DNA of 64,000 nt from positions 79,844,501 to 79,908,500 of the forward strand of contig CP142452.1 of the NCBI GenBank assembly GCA_038049695.1. The letters run 5' to 3'. How positions within the stretch are numbered: the stretch's first letter is position 1; each line of letters starts with the position of its first letter. Under the pieces are notes generated by a model. The model had not been told where the DNA came from. It made no database searches and was given only the letters and a program-made list of their open reading frames with translations. This stretch comes from Cinnamomum chago (Eukaryota > Streptophyta > Magnoliopsida > Laurales > Lauraceae). This document shows positions 24,101 to 33,510 of this stretch, in pieces. Made by a program: the position numbers and the translations under genes.

Positions 24101-24540
24101 TTGGAAGCCACAGTGATGGGAATGTTGGAGAGTCCTCAGACTTGAAGCCACATAAGGATGCCGAAGTGTTGAGCACTGAACAACTAGTGCGCAGCTCTGG
24201 GGATGGATTAACAGAAAGGGAAGGTAGTGGAAATGAAAATCAAGATGCATATAACCTGCAACCTGTCGAGGGCGCGGAAGAGATGAGTGATGAGAGGCAC
24301 CTAGGTAGTGGAGAACTCAGTGACAGAGAACCTCATGAGCATGCCAGAATAGTGAATGATGGAAATGACAATCAAGAGGATTCTGATCCGCAATCTCTTA
24401 AGCATGCGGATGAGATGAATGACGAACAAGGCCAAGAATATGTCAGAGAAAAAACAACAAAAAATGAAGTTGATGGAAGTGACATCCAAGAGCATTTTGA
24501 TGCTCAAAGTCTGGAGAATATGGAGAAGCAGAACAACTAG
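10195..24540 (+). CDS. SWEETIE: SWEETIE-like HEAT-repeat protein (HEATR5 family), 3' half of gene
   Basis: Sixteen exons, all in consistent phase: 10195-10345, 10439-10507, 12797-12853, 13277-13363, 13444-13572, 13710-13913, 13992-14456, 16598-16663, 18381-18478, 18624-18720, 18935-19070, 21612-21922, 22028-22174, 22260-22424, 22501-22626, 23668-24540 (stop TAG). They encode about 1,059 residues matching the C-terminal half of Arabidopsis SWEETIE. Landmarks: DPAHFDLSLARK, PDPELPGHLLMEQYQ, SLISRPLNDF with YYPSFAEWV, FYTGELIGD, RLVSHLAQIPSSA and the acidic signature EEEDDWDAFQSFPAS, followed by a low-complexity Asp/Glu/Asn-rich tail. SWEETIE affects sugar, starch and trehalose metabolism and development in Arabidopsis; animal HEATR5 and yeast Laa1 work with AP-1 clathrin adaptors at the trans-Golgi/endosome. 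Upstream exons are not in the window: the preceding exon (expected to end RTRVFAAE) was not found in 10 kb, implying a very long intron or a 5' truncation. No frameshift in the visible exons. TEs occupy several introns. Confidence 0.88.
11045..12260 (-). mobile_element. Decayed L1-type LINE fragment with zf-RVT and RNase H, in SWEETIE-like intron
   Basis: On the minus strand, 11,900-12,133 encodes a zf-RVT segment (PPAKVEPFCWLV ... DVCPLCKDRESIPHLFPHC ... VIWNN). Further 3' (about 11,330-11,530) is an RNase H-like start (VDKAAQCRPGPSGIRGIL), and at about 11,150-11,210 its end (INVVFFLHVSK, VNEVADSLVK). This is the usual RT-zf-RVT-RNase H order of plant L1 elements. Several stops and frameshifts. 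An A-rich 3' end lies near 11,050-11,090. Confidence 0.85.
14760..15510 (+). pseudogene. Old Copia RNase H fragment and polypurine tract, split by a MITE
   Basis: The plus strand reads ILKYSTQAEYHVVSSACSEIQW at about 14,795-14,855 (Copia 'SSTEAEY.A...A..E..WL') and resumes after the MITE with NAIQIVSNPIFHDRIKHIEVDC (15,283-15,355; Copia 'SAI.IA.NPVFHERTKHIEIDCH'). A degraded polypurine tract (TTGAGGGGAGCGTGG, 15,491-15,505) marks the end of the internal domain; the next about 250 bp may be 3' LTR. Same strand as the host gene, within the intron 14,457-16,597. Confidence 0.8.
14891..15252. mobile_element. Mutator-type MITE, 362 bp, 10-bp TSD
   Basis: The ends are inverted: left GGATCAAAATAGCGG against right (complement) GGTTCAAAATAGCGG, with further GTAGCG-rich inverted sequence inside. 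The flanks are an exact 10-bp duplication CCCCTAACCA (14881-14890 and 15253-15262), the length usual for Mutator-like elements. There is no ORF of note. It interrupts the Copia RNase H fragment, so it is the younger insertion. Confidence 0.88.
19455..19746 (+). mobile_element. Miniature LTR retrotransposon (TRIM/SMART-like), 292 bp, TSD CCTAC
   Basis: Two 73-bp direct repeats, 19455-19527 (TGTTGTAACCTTG ... GTTGTCAGCA) and 19674-19746 (TGTTGCAACCTTG ... GTTGTCAACA), have TG...CA ends. The first is followed directly by TAGTATCAGATC (19528), a diverged tRNA-Met primer binding site. The whole is flanked by the 5-bp duplication CCTAC at 19450-19454 and 19747-19751. The internal part is only 146 bp and non-coding. 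Its size and intronic position resemble the very small TRIMs (SMART elements) described in grasses. It lies in the SWEETIE-like intron 19,071-21,611. Confidence 0.88.
20731..20955. repeat. Duplicated and inverted blocks among TA runs
   Basis: A block of about 84 bp (ATCCAATGCCAACAACTTAA ... GGAGCATCTCCC) at 20731-20814 recurs at 20871-20955. Between them, 20829-20866 is the near-exact inverted copy of 20891-20927 (ATGTGAGGGCCCCCACCC...). TA microsatellites separate the blocks (20707-20731, 20815-20828, 20956-20970). This looks like repeated insertion of one MITE family into TA-rich targets. Confidence 0.75.
20973..21143. mobile_element. Foldback MITE in a (TA)n target
   Basis: Left arm GGAATGTTCATATGCATC ... 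(20973 to about 21050) is complementary to the right arm ending GATGCATATGAACATTCC near 21141 over roughly 70-75 bp with few mismatches; each arm also has an inner GGTGAGGGAT motif. TA repeats flank both sides, so a TA target duplication is likely but cannot be delimited. Confidence 0.8.
21923..22027 (+). other. 105-nt in-frame intron in SWEETIE-like gene (possible exitron)
   Basis: The segment starts GTAATT and ends GAACAG, so it can be spliced as a normal intron, yet it is exactly 35 codons long with no stop and keeps the frame if retained. Homologous SWEETIE proteins, as far as I recall them, join DSN.Q directly to VQ without an insert, which supports splicing. Confidence 0.6.
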
Positions 24541-25002
24541 AATCCATAGGGTGTTTAATTTTGAAAGATACTCAAATGAGATCAATGACTTGTGGCAATT
24601 ATGAAATGAAGACCCAAGTTCTATTCCTCCCATTATAGTTCACTTTCCAAGTTGAGAGCTGTAGCTTGTGGAATCCTCGCGAGGTTTATCTCAACGGGAT
24701 TCGAATCCAATCCATTCCTTCATGTCAGTGCAGTGACAAGGTGGGCCCAGTAAATGGCAATCTTGGATTTGAGACTCTTGTAAAAAGAAATTTCGGGGTC
24801 GTCTAAAATTGTATGAAACATTAATTACATGTCATTTAATTTGTGTATCATGTATTTGTACAAGTCATTTTAATTAAAGGTTCAAATATGATCGCAGGTG
24901 TCTCCTTTTTCTCAGTTGAGCAATTCTAAGTATCATCGCAGATCTGGATTGACAAACTGAAACATAGTTTTTTTTTTTAGGGTATAACTGAAACGTAGTT
25001 TT
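24541..25002. other. 3' flank of the SWEETIE-like gene
   Basis: Non-coding sequence presumably holding the 3' UTR and polyadenylation site (A/T-rich elements around 24,830-24,890). No other gene or element recognised. Confidence 0.4.
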
Positions 25003-25014
25003 TATTCAGTGATT

Positions 25015-25229
25015 TTTTTTATTTTTTTTTGTTCCCACCCCTTGGGGCTAGCTAATCCCTCCGGGTCCAGAGAGAAGCCGGGTAAAACTCATGTGGCCCC
25101 CAGGTGGTAGCACAAGTGGACTCAACCTTCGGTTTGAAGAGGGGGGAACCTGGGGTCAATACCAAGACCTTTAGCTCCAGAAGAAGGGAGGAATCGTGGT
25201 TCTGACCACTCGGCCAACCCCTTAGGGTG
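25015..25229 (-). mobile_element. tRNA-derived SINE with poly(A) tail and 12-bp TSD
   Basis: Minus-strand reading begins ACACCCTAAGGGG and carries an A-box-like TTGGCCGAGTGGTCA (Leu/Ser tRNA type) and a possible B-box-like stretch near TTGACCCC, then GCTACCACCTGGGGGCC and GTTTTACCCGGC, ending in AAAAAAAAATAAAAAAAA (25,015-25,031). The flanks TATTCAGTGATT (25003-25014) and TATTCGGTGATT (25230-25241) form a target duplication with one mismatch. A related copy is at 34,846-34,997. Confidence 0.82.
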
Positions 25230-25241
25230 TATTCGGTGATT

Positions 25242-27540
25242 AAAATCACAGTGAAAGTAGTGTTTTAAAAAATGGACAGGTTTAGGGGGTCCACTTCAAA
25301 TCTCTCTGTTCACGACATTAAAACCCAATAGGAGCTGGTGAAAAAAAAGGACCAATGTTTTATTTTGTATTTCTGTTTTGTTTCTAGCTATTATGCGGTC
25401 AGAGATGGGACTCAGTATTAACTGGCTGTCAAACTGCTTTGTATCAAAAGTTAGAATTATATTATCCTTATTGCAAATTATGGATCAAATTATAGTTTCC
25501 TTTCAGTCGGGAAAGCTTTATTTGTCAGAACTTGTAATAGGGTGAGGATTCTTCATTGGGGATTTATATAGCTAAAGGATTTCACATTGCTATTGGCACA
25601 TATCAATGCAATGCATATAACAGAGAAAAATTAGTTTTGGTGTGCAAACCTTAAGAAACGAGGATTTCTAAATCTTAAAGTGGAAGGTAGGATTTGAAAA
25701 TCCTCATAAATGAAGATTTCCATTGGTCCAAGTTCTAAATCAATTAGCGTGGGTTTCCCTTGACTTCGTCAAGATTGCTGGATGTTTGGACGAAGCAGTT
25801 GGTGAAAAATTGGGAGTGTGTATTATGTAAAAGACAATTTTTGAATAGGGAATCCCCAAACAAAGGTACTGTTTGATTTTTGCATTACTCAAGACTTTAC
25901 AGATATCTTTGAAATCTTTTACATTCCCTGCAGGGGTATTTCATTACTTTCATTTTCAACTATTTTCAGCAAAAAATAGAGATGTTTGAGATAGAAAATA
26001 AAATACGAATGAATGATGATGATGAGGTTGTAATTTGAAGTCAAAATACCATTCTAAGTATTGTGCACATTAATCAAGTGTTGTGCAGTGGAAACGATCC
26101 TGATGAAAAAAATCAAGCAAACACATATAAGGACACAACAAAATTTACATGGTTGGGTAGTATGCCTAGAAAATAATTTCTTTATTGCCTTTTACAAGTT
26201 AGAGGTGCCTAGAGCATCATTTCTTTATTGCCTTTGACAAGTTAGGGTTACTAGTTGCACCTATATATTAAGGGTAAAACACATTCTTCTCATTTAGATT
26301 GGGAAACATTCACCTACAAGCTCATGTGGCACACTTAGATGGAAGTTTACCAATGAGAGGAGAGCAAATTCAAAGGTCTCCACATGGACAAAGGGGACCC
26401 AAAAACCAGCAACACCTAACCCTTGATTTGAAAGCCTTAATTTTTATGATATCTTAATAGTAAGTTTTCGTAAGATTCAATCCAACATGTTCATTTGGTG
26501 TAAAGTTCCCAATGCTAGATCATTGGATGAAAAGACTATCAAAGGGGCTATAGTGATGAAAGGTGGGTCGCTTGAGCCCCACATTGCTGGACTGCACTTT
26601 CAGTTGCTTGTAGGAGAACATTTCATTACTGCACTCAGATTAGATTCAAGTTTCCTTTAAAAAAAAAAAAAAAAACCTCTTAGAGAATACATCCAAAAAC
26701 CTATATATTGAATGATCCAAAAGTCAAGTCATTACATAATGCAAGACATTTGTCCTTGTCCCCACAATCTCCACCTTAGTATGAATTGTATTGAGCTACC
26801 TTGAAGACATACGTAAATGTCTTTATCTCATACCTCTTTTAAGGCATGCTCCCACACCCCTTTTGCCCAGGTGCACCACAATCTCAACATTGTGTGACAT
26901 TTCTAGTCCCAAGTCTTGTTCTTCTGAAGTAATTCTATTCTTTCATTGTTGTTCCTGCAAGTCATGGCATATGATGGATCTCCATTCTCCACTCCCGGCT
27001 GTCAAGGGAAAAAAAGAATGTCTTCAAATCCATGTATATCTGGGGCTTTGTAAGTCCTTTTTTACTCCTTTTAGAAGGTTCACCTTGGTATCCTTGCTAT
27101 CTTGGGCAACGGCTAGATGATACATACGAAGAGGCTTTGCTTTCCCTTTCTGATGATTTCTCATCTAGCTCCACCTGCACTCTGTGTAAAGAAAAAGAAA
27201 AAGAAAAAAAAAAAAAAAAAACTATACCTACATCTAAAATCAAGCCTAAACTATAATACCAACTTGAAATTTAGGAACTACATCTTGACTAAATTATTTG
27301 ATCTCCATTACTGAGAATAGCCAATGGCTGTTCATAAAGTACAACCAAAGACAGACATCACTCAAACTAGGAATATCTAATCACAACCATAGAAACCTAA
27401 TCACATAATAATTGAATACTCTAATCACATAAAAGCCACTAGCATAATACAACAGAAATTAATTTAGTCCTAGTTTAAGACAAAGCTATAATCACAAAGT
27501 AATCTATTAATTAACTCAAAATTACAAATAACCCCAATTG
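25242..27540. other. Gene-free intergenic stretch
   Basis: AT-rich sequence with A-runs (26,659-26,676, 27,199-27,220). Weak inverted ends (CATTCACCTACAAGC near 26,308 against GCTTGTAGGAGAACATTT near 26,605) suggest an old DNA element of about 330 bp. No gene recognised. Confidence 0.35.
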
Positions 27541-27676
27541 CCTGTCAACAGAAGAAACAAAAGGCAAGAAAGGGATTACCAAAAAATATTATAAAAAAAA
27601 AAGAAGAAAGAAAGATTACCAGGTAGATGGTATCCCAAGGTAGGCATTCGACTTTAGGTAACTGTTGAAAAACCAG

Positions 27677-27683
<7 letters not shown>

Positions 27684-27724
<41 letters not shown>
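27684..27724. repeat. (GA)n microsatellite
   Basis: About 20 uninterrupted GA dinucleotides. Confidence 0.95.
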
Positions 27725-27725
<1 letters not shown>

Positions 27726-27746
27726 GAAAACAAGCAGAGGAAAGCT

Positions 27747-27977
27747 CTAAGGTTCCTCAGGTGCACTGACAATATAGCAATGAGTTGCACTTGTAGACCA
27801 TGCGGTAGGTCTCCAGCTGTCCTGGTAGGCAACAAAGAAGTGGAGGATGATGTAAGCAAGGAAGGTGAACTTCCCAGCAATGTCTACAAAATAGAGGTTC
27901 CTGGGTGGGCCTGGGAAGAAGCCAAACTCCATGAGCGTGGAGAAGAGTAGACAGCCCAGATTAGTGAAGTGAGGAGA
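27747..27977 (-). pseudogene. Unassigned membrane-protein-like open stretch
   Basis: On the minus strand about 75 codons stay open before a TAG (stop near 27,747), reading LFSTLMEFGFFPG ... NLYFVDIAGKFTFLAYIILHFFVAYQ. The second half is hydrophobic enough to be a membrane segment. A short downstream stretch (LPKVECLPWDTIYL, about 27,620-27,665) is bounded by an acceptor- and donor-like AG/GT. I do not recognise the family. It could be a decayed gene fragment carried by a transposon, or chance. Confidence 0.25.
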
Positions 27978-27978
27978 A

Positions 27979-28125
27979 ATGTGGGAAGAATTATGAAGAG
28001 AAATGTAACTATGCAAGAGACACAATACAAGTGATTTCATATTCCACAGACATAAGCACAAAAAAGGTGGGAAGAATTATGAGGAGAAATGTAACTATGC
28101 AAGAGATACAAATGATTTCTGCATG
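27979..28125. repeat. Imperfect direct repeat, about 55 bp, 2 copies
   Basis: GTGGGAAGAATTATGAAGAG ... TGCAAGAGA at about 27,981 recurs as GTGGGAAGAATTATGAGGAG ... TGCAAGAGA at about 28,069. Confidence 0.65.
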
Positions 28126-28599
28126 CAAAAGGAGAGCTGTGAAGCATGTGTCTCCAAAAAGCAACCTTTGTCAGTTTAGTAATTCTATTGCTGAATACCA
28201 GCTTAAATAGATTGCTAACGTCTGTATGTGCTTTTCTGACAATATTAGCACACCACCAAGAGACTGGATGACACCAAAGAATGAAGAGTATTTTCGAGAA
28301 GATGGTTGTGTATATCACGAGGTGTTCACAATTCACGCCTATGTACTTTATATATATATATTATCCGGTGCACACCCCTAATGGAGCCCACATTATGGTC
28401 CATCCGACTGTACCACACACAGCCCCTGAATTTCACACGTCCCATAGGTTTGCACTCATTCAAATGGACCGAACCGTTGGATTGTTTGTACACCCATTTG
28501 AATGGATTGAACTTGTGTGACCCGGATGATAAGTTTAGGATGATCGGATGGGGCTAACTTTTTGTAGAGAGGAGGGCCCCACCCAGATCTTCAAGACCG

Positions 28600-28621
28600 C
28601 CCCCCCCCCCCCCCCCCCCCC
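28600..28621. repeat. Poly(C) tract, 22 C
   Basis: Uninterrupted C homopolymer in a GC-richer patch; length may be affected by assembly error. Confidence 0.9.
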
Positions 28622-28870
28622 GGTCACAGACCTATGTGGGGCCACAACACAGACAGGTGTTCACGGAAGATCAGTGCGCCCGACGCGAACCTAATCAGCA
28701 CTCTTTCTATATACATATACACATAAAGAGAAAAAAAAATTATTGATGTCGTATTTGTTATCAATTTTGTAAAGAGAACAAAAAAGTTAGTGAGTCATTG
28801 AAACATAACATAATCTTCAATTTGTTCTCAAATATGGTAACATTCAGCTTTAATATATTTGGTCCTCTCA

Positions 28871-28969
28871 TGATAAATAGGGTTGCAGGCAATTTGAATG
28901 GAAGGGGAGTCTTCAATTTGTTCTCAAATATGATAAATAGGGTTGCAGGCAATTTGAATGGAAGGGGAG
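28871..28969. repeat. 60-bp tandem duplication, 1.65 copies
   Basis: TGATAAATAGGGTTGCAGGC ... GAAGGGGAG at 28871-28909 is repeated exactly at 28931-28969; the intervening CTTCAATTTGTTCTCAAATA is also found at about 28,815. A (CT)n(CA)n microsatellite follows directly. Confidence 0.9.
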
Positions 28970-29020
<51 letters not shown>

Positions 29021-29022
29021 AC
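28970..29022. repeat. (CT)n(CA)n compound microsatellite
   Basis: About 13 CT followed by about 13 CA dinucleotides. Confidence 0.95.
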
Positions 29023-29504
29023 GTAACTAATGCCCTAATGTTAGGTAATTCCTTCTTTTCTCCTATTCTAGGTTTTATGTTAGTCATTTTCTAATTTTGT
29101 TCTAGTTTATATTTTACTTCACTTGCATATTTTTATATTTAGGAATTGAGTTTGACAATTTGACAATTGAATTGCAGAATTGTGTTGTAAAATGTATTTT
29201 ATGTTTTAATTTCTTTACTAATCTTGTCCATTTTTCTAAAATTCCACCCATGTCTTTTCCTAAATGAAATGCTAAAATGGCTAAACCACTGAACCTTTTC
29301 ATTTTGTAAGCAAGTTGAAGGTGCCTTTAAAAGGAGAATGACAACTTATGGATGGTAGTCTAACCTTTATTTATTTATTTAATCAATAGCAATCTACTTG
29401 TAATAAATATCACATAACCGAATAGACATTAAGAGACACGATTGTTGAGGAACTTTTGCCCCCCTCATAGTTATAAGAAAAATAGGTCACCAATACTAAA
29501 TCAA

Positions 29505-30400
29505 ACCTCATCAGCATCATCAAAGCCTTGTCTCAATATACCTCATCGTCATCACCAAAGCCTTGTCTCAACTATGTTGGGGTTGTCTACATGAATTTTG
29601 TTTCCTCATTGTAGTCTATCCTAAGCCAAATCCTCAAATAGGCTGCACTTCTTTAGATCTATCCTTACTACTTCCATCCATTTCTCTTCAGCCTATCCAC
29701 TTCCCTTTAGGAGCCATCAACCTGTATAGCAAAACTTTTCCATAGCGGCGGCATTGTTGGCTTGCATTGAATATGTTCAAGCTATCTCAAACGAGCCTCT
29801 TAATTTATTACATGTTGACGCTACCTCCAAATGCTCCTGAATGAGCTCATTTCCGATTCCATCTTTTTTAGTTATACCACACATCCATCTCAACATCCTC
29901 ATCTCTGTTACTCTCATTATTTGCTTGTGTTGTTTTCTAATTGGCTAACATTCTACTCCATAGGTCATATAAAGTCCAATCATTATCTAATAAAAACGTT
30001 CCCTCAATCTTGTTAGCATGCACCGACGACAAAGCACTCTAGAAGTACGTCGCCACTTCAACCATCCAGTTATTGTCCTATGTTTGACATCTTCCTCAAT
30101 CTTCTGATCCTTACTAATTATAGAGCCAAGATATCAGAAGGACTCTCTTAGTGGTATCTCTTGAGCTTTAATTCTCACAGGAGTCACAACTCTCAGTACA
30201 TTCCCACCAAAGTTGCAATTCATATATACCATCTTTGTACGACTTATTTGAAAGCCCTTGGATTCTAAACATTCCCACCATCTCTCAAGTTTCGCATTCA
30301 TGTAATCTCTTGATTCGTCCACCAACACTTTATCATCTGCAAACAACATAAATAAAAGTATTTCTTCTTGAATATTAGCAATGAAATCAAGCCTCAAATG
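29505..30400 (-). mobile_element. 5'-truncated RTE-type LINE
   Basis: The minus-strand frame 30,134-30,397 reads LLFMLFADDKVLVDESRDYMNAKLERW.., with ECLESKGFQISRTK and later VRIKAQEIPLRESF. FADD is the RT active-site box (YADD/FADD), and the whole matches the plant RTE clade ('FADDIVLVDE...VN.KLE.WR..LESKGF..SRSKTEYM'). The remaining 600 bp are decayed and end in the clade's typical 'CATGTAG...CCCCAACATAGTTGAGACAAGGC' tail, with GATGAT-type repeats (about 29,510-29,575). Confidence 0.85.
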
Positions 30401-30879
30401 AACAAAGTTTGATCATAAATCATTTTTTTTTTCAAGAAGAACAGCTCTGAAGACAATGGATGGAAAGAACTTACTCAAATGAATAAGATCCTTTGACGAA
30501 ACCCGTACAACTCTTCTGTTCTTTTTTTTTTTCCTTTCTGAGTGATCATTTAGAGCCCTGTTTTGAAGGAAAGAACATTGAATTAAGGTTTAAACAGGAC
30601 ATTGAACATACAGAGAGAGGTTTTACTCAGTATTTAAAAGAGGTGAGTGATGATGGAGTACCTTGTGAGTAGCCATGTTTGAGATTTTGGATAAGTAATG
30701 TATTCCCATATTTGTTATGAGAACCATAATCTCCACTGATTTAGAGTGTCATTATCTTCTGATATCATATGCTTCTACAGATCTTTAATGGTAAAATTGA
30801 GATTCCAATATCTAAAATCACATTGTAACCGCTGACTTCCTTCTGATAATATTGAATTCCCCAACAAAGATATAGAGAT
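30401..30879. other. 3' flank of the PPR gene
   Basis: AT-rich non-coding sequence between the RTE fragment and the PPR stop codon; presumably includes the PPR 3' UTR. T-runs at 30,422-30,430 and 30,521-30,531. Nothing else recognised. Confidence 0.4.
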
Positions 30880-33306
30880 TCACATTCCATGTGTGGCCTT
30901 ACCTAATTCTATCAGACTATAGCCAGGCGTCTTCCTCAAGCCTTTTTGTTTCACCATTCTCTTTATTTTTTCCACCTCACTCCATTTACCAGCCTCGGCA
31001 TATATGCTTGAAAGCAATGTATAGGAACCTGTGCTTGCAGTCTCCATATCTAGAAGCTTACTTCCAACTATCTCTCCCAACTGGGTGTTTCCATGAACCC
31101 TGCATGCAGCAAGCAAAGCACTCCATGCACTGGCATTGCCCTCCAATGGCAAAAACTTCACAAAGTCATATGCTTCTTGAAGACAACCAGCTCGACCCAA
31201 TAAATCAACCATGCATGCATAGTGCTCTTCACATGGGGTGATGAAATGCTCAGCAGTCATGGAATGGAAAACATGACGACCTTCTTCGACCAAACCAGCA
31301 TGGCTGCAAGCAGATAGTAATGAAGTGAAGGTTAACTCATCTGGTTCAACCTTTTCTGCTATCATTTGATGAAACAGAGAGAGAGCTTCTGTGCAGTTTC
31401 CATGCATCCCATATGCAGCAATCATTGTGTTCCAGGAGGTCAGCCCTCGTCCTATGGTGTTGCTAAACAAAACCTCAGCCATATCTAATCTTCCACATTT
31501 TGCATATGTTATCACTAGAGAATTAATTACGACAGCATCTCTCTCCATGTGGTTTCGATTCACATACCCATGAACTTCCCTAGTTTGTTTGAGACAACCT
31601 AAATGAGAAAAGGCCTGAAGCAAACATAGAAGAGTGACCGAATCAGGTTCTTCTCCTGCTCCTCGCATTAAATAAAATATAGCTAGAGCTTCATCTGCGA
31701 GCCCATGATGTACATAACCCATCATAATTGATGTCCAGGACACCAAGTCTTTATTTATTATTCTGTTGAACACCTCCTTTGCGTTATCAATTTTGCTGCA
31801 CTTCACATACATGTTTAGAATCTGATTTACAACTTCAACAACCATTTCAAGTCCATGTCTCAATATGTAACCATGGACACACCTGCCCTTTCTTATGTCC
31901 GTTAGATCAGCAGCCACAGAAAGCATGCTAAGCATTGTTACAGGGTTTGGTCTTATACCCGCTTCAACCAGCCCACCAAATATTTCAAAAGCCTCGTCAA
32001 CTAATCCACTTTGGAGATAACCAGAAATCATTACATTAAATGATATAACATCCTTTGCTTCCATCTCATTGAACAATTCCCTTGCCTCGTTTATTCTATT
32101 ACATTTTGCATACATATCAATCAGAGTAGTAGTTGTGACTAGATCAAGATGGACACCAGCCCTTATTCCACAACCATGGATGCTTGCGCCTAGGTGGATG
32201 CACTTTAGAACTGAACAGCCCAAGAGCGCATTAGTTAAGATGACTGAATCGGGTCTGATGTTATCACACTTCATGAGGCAGAAGAGTTTCAAAGCTTCAG
32301 CTGCCTGCCCGCTTCGGACAAGGCCTGCAATCATAACATTCCAAGAAGCAACAGTTCTATTTACTTTTCTATCAAAGACGGATTCAGCCATGTGGGGAGC
32401 ATCGCATTTCATATACATGTCGATGAGGCTTGTCTCAAGAATTTCATCATCATGGTCACAGCCTCTTCTAATTGCATGCGCGTGAATGGATTTACCTTCT
32501 AGTAGTGCTTCTAACTGTGACGCTGCTTGGAGCAAGCTCACCAGAGTCACCCGATTAGGATCAACACCCTCTTTTTGCATCTCACGCGCAGTTCCAAAAG
32601 CCTCCATAGCACGGTAATCTGATAATTGTGAATAGCCAGTAACCATGGCTGTATAAGCAACAACATCCCTATCAGTCATTTCATCAAACACCCGCCGTGC
32701 ATCCTCAATGCAGGCCCCGCATTTGGAGTACAACCCCACAAGAGATGAACCCACGAACCGATCAACATTTAGCATTAGCTTGACACAATCCCCATGAATT
32801 GCTCTTCCAAATTCCACAGTCTGGAGTTCAATACAGCTCTTCAGAGCAAAGTTAATCGCCAAACTGCCTACCCCAATTCCTCGCTCTTTCAAAGTCAAAT
32901 ACAGCCGTAGAACCTCACAGAAATATCCAGCTCTAAAATATGCTACAATGGCTGAATTCCAAAGGGAGAGATTCCGGTTGATAATTTTATCAAACACCCA
33001 TTTTGCATCTCTTAAGCTACCAAAGCTGGCATAGCAATCCAGCAGTTTGGAGCCCAGTAGAATGTTGTTATCAAACCCACAAGTACATAAAAGGGCGTGA
33101 ATCTTTCTCAATGATCTGGTGTTTGGGCAAGTTCTTAATAAGGAAAGGAATCTATCTGTAATGGATGATTGTTCTATAGAGTATGATCTTTCCACTGTAA
33201 ATCTAAACTGATAGTGTTTGCATTTAAGATTGAGTTTTTTGCTGATGCATGATTGATAGAAGGATTTTGGGGTTGAAAGACCAAACCCAGATGGGAAAAG
33301 AGGCAT
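30880..33306 (-). CDS. PLS-class pentatricopeptide repeat protein, E subgroup (808 aa)
   Basis: Single-exon gene. The start is ATG at 33306-33304 (MPLFPSGFGL); the frame is open five codons further, but that codon is TTG. The N-terminus is basic and Ser-rich with few acids, as in organelle-targeting peptides, probably mitochondrial or plastid (inference). From about residue 50 onward come 35-36-residue PPR motifs of P, L and S types: repeated 'SLVGLYSKCG', 'VAYTAMVTGYSQ', 'TSLIDMYMKCD', 'SWNVMIAGLVRSG' and 'TSLLSACSHAGLVEEG'. The end has the E region: CMVDLLGRAGCLQEA, SAWSALLAACRVHGN and YTLLSSIYAEAGKW ... KGLRKTPGYSLIEL, then GKATHGM and stop. There is no DYW deaminase domain, so if it edits organelle RNA it would need a partner in trans. 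Such proteins bind single-stranded organelle RNA in C-to-U editing or processing. No frameshift; the reading frame looks functional. Confidence 0.93.
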   Translation of the reverse strand: MPLFPSGFGLSTPKSFYQSCISKKLNLKCKHYQFRFTVERSYSIEQSSITDRFLSLLRTCPNTRSLRKIHALLCTCGFDNNILLGSKLLDCYASFGSLRDAKWVFDKIINRNLSLWNSAIVAYFRAGYFCEVLRLYLTLKERGIGVGSLAINFALKSCIELQTVEFGRAIHGDCVKLMLNVDRFVGSSLVGLYSKCGACIEDARRVFDEMTDRDVVAYTAMVTGYSQLSDYRAMEAFGTAREMQKEGVDPNRVTLVSLLQAASQLEALLEGKSIHAHAIRRGCDHDDEILETSLIDMYMKCDAPHMAESVFDRKVNRTVASWNVMIAGLVRSGQAAEALKLFCLMKCDNIRPDSVILTNALLGCSVLKCIHLGASIHGCGIRAGVHLDLVTTTTLIDMYAKCNRINEARELFNEMEAKDVISFNVMISGYLQSGLVDEAFEIFGGLVEAGIRPNPVTMLSMLSVAADLTDIRKGRCVHGYILRHGLEMVVEVVNQILNMYVKCSKIDNAKEVFNRIINKDLVSWTSIMMGYVHHGLADEALAIFYLMRGAGEEPDSVTLLCLLQAFSHLGCLKQTREVHGYVNRNHMERDAVVINSLVITYAKCGRLDMAEVLFSNTIGRGLTSWNTMIAAYGMHGNCTEALSLFHQMIAEKVEPDELTFTSLLSACSHAGLVEEGRHVFHSMTAEHFITPCEEHYACMVDLLGRAGCLQEAYDFVKFLPLEGNASAWSALLAACRVHGNTQLGEIVGSKLLDMETASTGSYTLLSSIYAEAGKWSEVEKIKRMVKQKGLRKTPGYSLIELGKATHGM

Positions 33307-33360
33307 TCTATACCTTTTCAAGGCAATTGACGTCTCTTCTCTTTTGGTTAGCAGTTGTTA

Positions 33361-33510
33361 CACCACAACAACAACAACAACAACTCGGATCTTTCTCAAT
33401 CTCTAGGGCCCGAGAGAGAAAGCCGAAAAAAATTTCCGTGGTAATAGTTTTGAACCAATAACTTTTTAGTTGCAAACCGTGATTCTAAGCTAACTGAACT
33501 ACCCTCGGAG
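33361..33510 (-). mobile_element. tRNA-derived SINE with (TTG)n tail, at PPR 5' end
   Basis: Minus-strand reading starts GAGGGTAGTTCAGTTAGCTT, with an A-box-like TAGTTCAGTTAGC, followed by a B-box-like GGTTCAAAACT about 45 bp later. It then has CTCTCTCGGGCCCTAGAG and ends in GTTGTTGTTGTTGTTGTTG (33,362-33,383). TTG-repeat tails are known from the plant TS-type SINEs. It is in the same orientation as the PPR gene, with its tail about 55 bp upstream of the ATG. No clear target duplication. Confidence 0.7.

Noticed and set aside
26300..26630. DNA transposon with CATTCACCTACAAGC inverted ends
   Set aside because: Inverted ends are short and imperfect and no TSD was found; mentioned only in the intergenic entry.
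32069..32485. 138-codon plus-strand frame inside the PPR gene
   Set aside because: It is the antisense shadow of the PPR coding sequence.
33420..33510. tRNA gene upstream of the PPR gene
   Set aside because: Only promoter boxes resemble a tRNA; the downstream body and (TTG)n tail identify a SINE.
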